In this document: positions 7,087 through 8,572 of the stretch, piece after piece
Layout: each line of letters starts with the position of its first letter
How positions within the stretch are numbered: the stretch's first letter is position 1
Origin: Deinococcus sp.
GTDB taxonomy: Bacteria > Deinococcota > Deinococci > Deinococcales > Deinococcaceae
Assembly (NCBI GenBank): GCA_025351205.1
Contig: JANXWI010000168.1
Coordinates: forward strand, 1-8,572
Direction of reading: 5' to 3'
DNA length: 8,572 nt
Translations under genes and position numbers: made by a program
The notes under the pieces: generated by a model
Databases searched by the model: none
Told to the model about the DNA's origin: nothing
Seen by the model: the letters and a program-made list of their open reading frames with translations, nothing else

Positions 7087-8480
7087 ACGTCGCCAGCACC
7101 CACCGTCACGATCACGTCGCCGGGCTGCACGCTGCCGCGCAGGTAGGCCAGCGCCTGCCCCTGGCCCGGCAGGTAATGAATGCCACGGTGGCCCTGTTCA
7201 TACATGCGGTGGGCGATCAGTGTGCTGTCGATGCCCGCGATCACGTCCTCGCCCGCCGAGGCGATGTCGAGCAGAATCACCTCGTCGGCGGGCATGAGAG
7301 AATCAGCCAGGCGGGGCCACGACTGCTGGGTGCGCAGGTAGCGGTGCGGCTGGAACACGATGCGCACCCGCCGCCCGGTTTGACGCGCTGCGCCCACCAC
7401 CGCCGCCACCTTGGCCGCGTTGTGGGCGTAGTCGTCGATGATGATCGCCCCGCCCAGGCTGCCCACCCGCTCCCAGCGGCGGCGCGGCCCACCGAAGTCG
7501 GCGAGCGCGGCGGCGGCCAGGGCGAAATCTCCGCCGTACAGGTGGGTTACCGCCAGCGCCGCCAGCGCGTTCTGAACGTTGTGCAGCCCCGGCATCGCCA
7601 CGCGGGCCTGCCCCAACGTCTCGCCCCGGAAGGTGACGCTGAAACTGGTGCCCTCGGGGTCGGGGCGCAGCTCGGTTGCACGGTAATCGGCCCCTTCCTG
7701 CAACCCGTAGCCCAGGGCCACCTGATCCGCGCCCAGAAACTCCGGCAGGCCGGGCCAGTCGTGGCAGTACAGCACCCGCACGGCCTGTCCCACGAAGCGC
7801 CCAAAGGCGGCGTGCTGCTCCTCGACGGTCTCCCAGTACACCGCCTGACTCTTGCCGGGCGTGCCGATGTGGTCGTCGTCGGCATTCAGGAAGACGGCGG
7901 TCTGGCAGCGCAGCGTCTGGAAGGCCTGATCGGACTCGTCTATTTCTGCGACGAACGGCCCCTGCCCGGCCCGCGCGTTGCTGCCGAACTGCGGAATGAT
8001 GCCGCCCACGAAGGCTGCCGGGTCCAGGCCCGCGCCGTGCATGGCAACGGCAATCATGCTGGTGGTGGTGGTCTTGCCGTGGGTGCCCACCACGCCCACC
8101 GAGGGGCCGCTGAGCAGCAGCTCGCCCATCAGCGCCATGCGGGGCCGCACCTCGGTGCCCGCCGCCCGCGCCGCCGCAATCTCGGGGTGGTCCCGCTCCA
8201 CAGCCTCGGAGGCGATCAGCACGTCCACGCCGCTCAGGTGGCTGGCCGCGTGCCCGATACACACTTCTATGCCCTCCTCCACCAGCTGGCGGGTCAGCTC
8301 GGAATCGGCGGAGTCGCAGCCCGAGACCATAAAGCCCCTCGCCTTGAGAATACGGGCAAAGGCGCTCAGCCCGATGCCGCCGATGCCCATCAGGTGAAAG
8401 TGGGTGCCGCTCACCGCCGGGGCCTGGACAGACAAGGACAGCTTCACTGCTGGCAGCACACCTGGGGCGCCCGACAGTGA

Positions 8481-8510
8481 CTGATCTGGCAGAGACTGAT
8501 CTGGCAGAGA
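8481..8510 (-). repeat. murC: Perfect 15-bp tandem duplication in the murC 5' end
   Basis: CTGATCTGGCAGAGA is present twice head to tail, with a partly matching remnant before it and CTGG after it. On the coding strand it encodes SLPDQ-SLPDQ (residues 10-19), followed by a related SLSGA. It lies in the poorly conserved N-terminal extension, where copy-number change would keep the frame. Confidence 0.9.
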
Positions 8511-8572
8511 CTGGGAATGGGGTAGGGGCTTGGTCATGTGCTTGGGGGTGGTCCGGGTCAGCCGTGCAAAAC

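Noticed and set aside
7176..8480. Long plus-strand open frame (434 codons) opposite murC
   Set aside because: Antisense shadow of a certain gene; the product is His/Gly/Arg/Gln-rich with no recognisable domain.
8558..8572. Last codons of an upstream gene such as murG (ending VLHG-stop)
   Set aside because: Only 15 bases are visible; gene order makes it plausible but nothing in the sequence supports it.

Overview
The window looks like chromosomal housekeeping DNA from a high-GC bacterium, most probably Deinococcus or a close relative. This rests on overall sequence flavour, strong G/C bias at third codon positions, promoters placed so close to start codons that mRNAs would be leaderless or nearly so, and recalled family resemblance of MurC, MurB and FtsA. 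No database search was possible, so the genus is inference.

Right part (about 4089-8537, minus strand): the tail of a division and cell-wall (dcw) cluster, transcribed murC > murB > ftsQ > ftsA with every junction overlapping. MurC and MurB make UDP-MurNAc-L-Ala in the cytoplasm; FtsQ and FtsA act at the septum. ftsZ, usually the next gene after ftsA, is not here. Instead ftsA ends at an AT-rich 133-bp gap facing a small convergent gene.

Middle (about 1430-3956): a small gene of unknown function (plus, 3617-3955) and, divergent from it across a 362-bp spacer, a large dynamin-like GTPase (minus, 1527-3254) with a mitofusin/BDLP-type layout (GTPase, helices, hydrophobic hairpin, helices). The spacer carries two unrelated short tandem-repeat arrays (17 bp x3 and 15 bp x3), each against one of the divergent starts. 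A third array (14 bp x3) lies just past the dynamin gene.

Left part (1-1420, minus strand): an operon with a good sigma-70-type promoter (1392-1420), then tRNA-Thr(TGT), tRNA-Tyr(GTA), tRNA-Gly(CCC), tRNA-Thr(GGT) and tuf (EF-Tu, cut by the window edge). This is the gene order of the E. coli thrU-tyrU-glyT-thrT-tufB operon. It makes EF-Tu together with some of the tRNAs it carries. Leader and spacer hairpins suggest RNA-level control or processing.

No CRISPR array, insertion sequence, phage gene or toxin/defence cassette was seen. The least ordinary parts are the dynamin-like gene with its repeat-rich divergent control region next to the division cluster, the missing ftsZ, and the structured tRNA-tuf leader.
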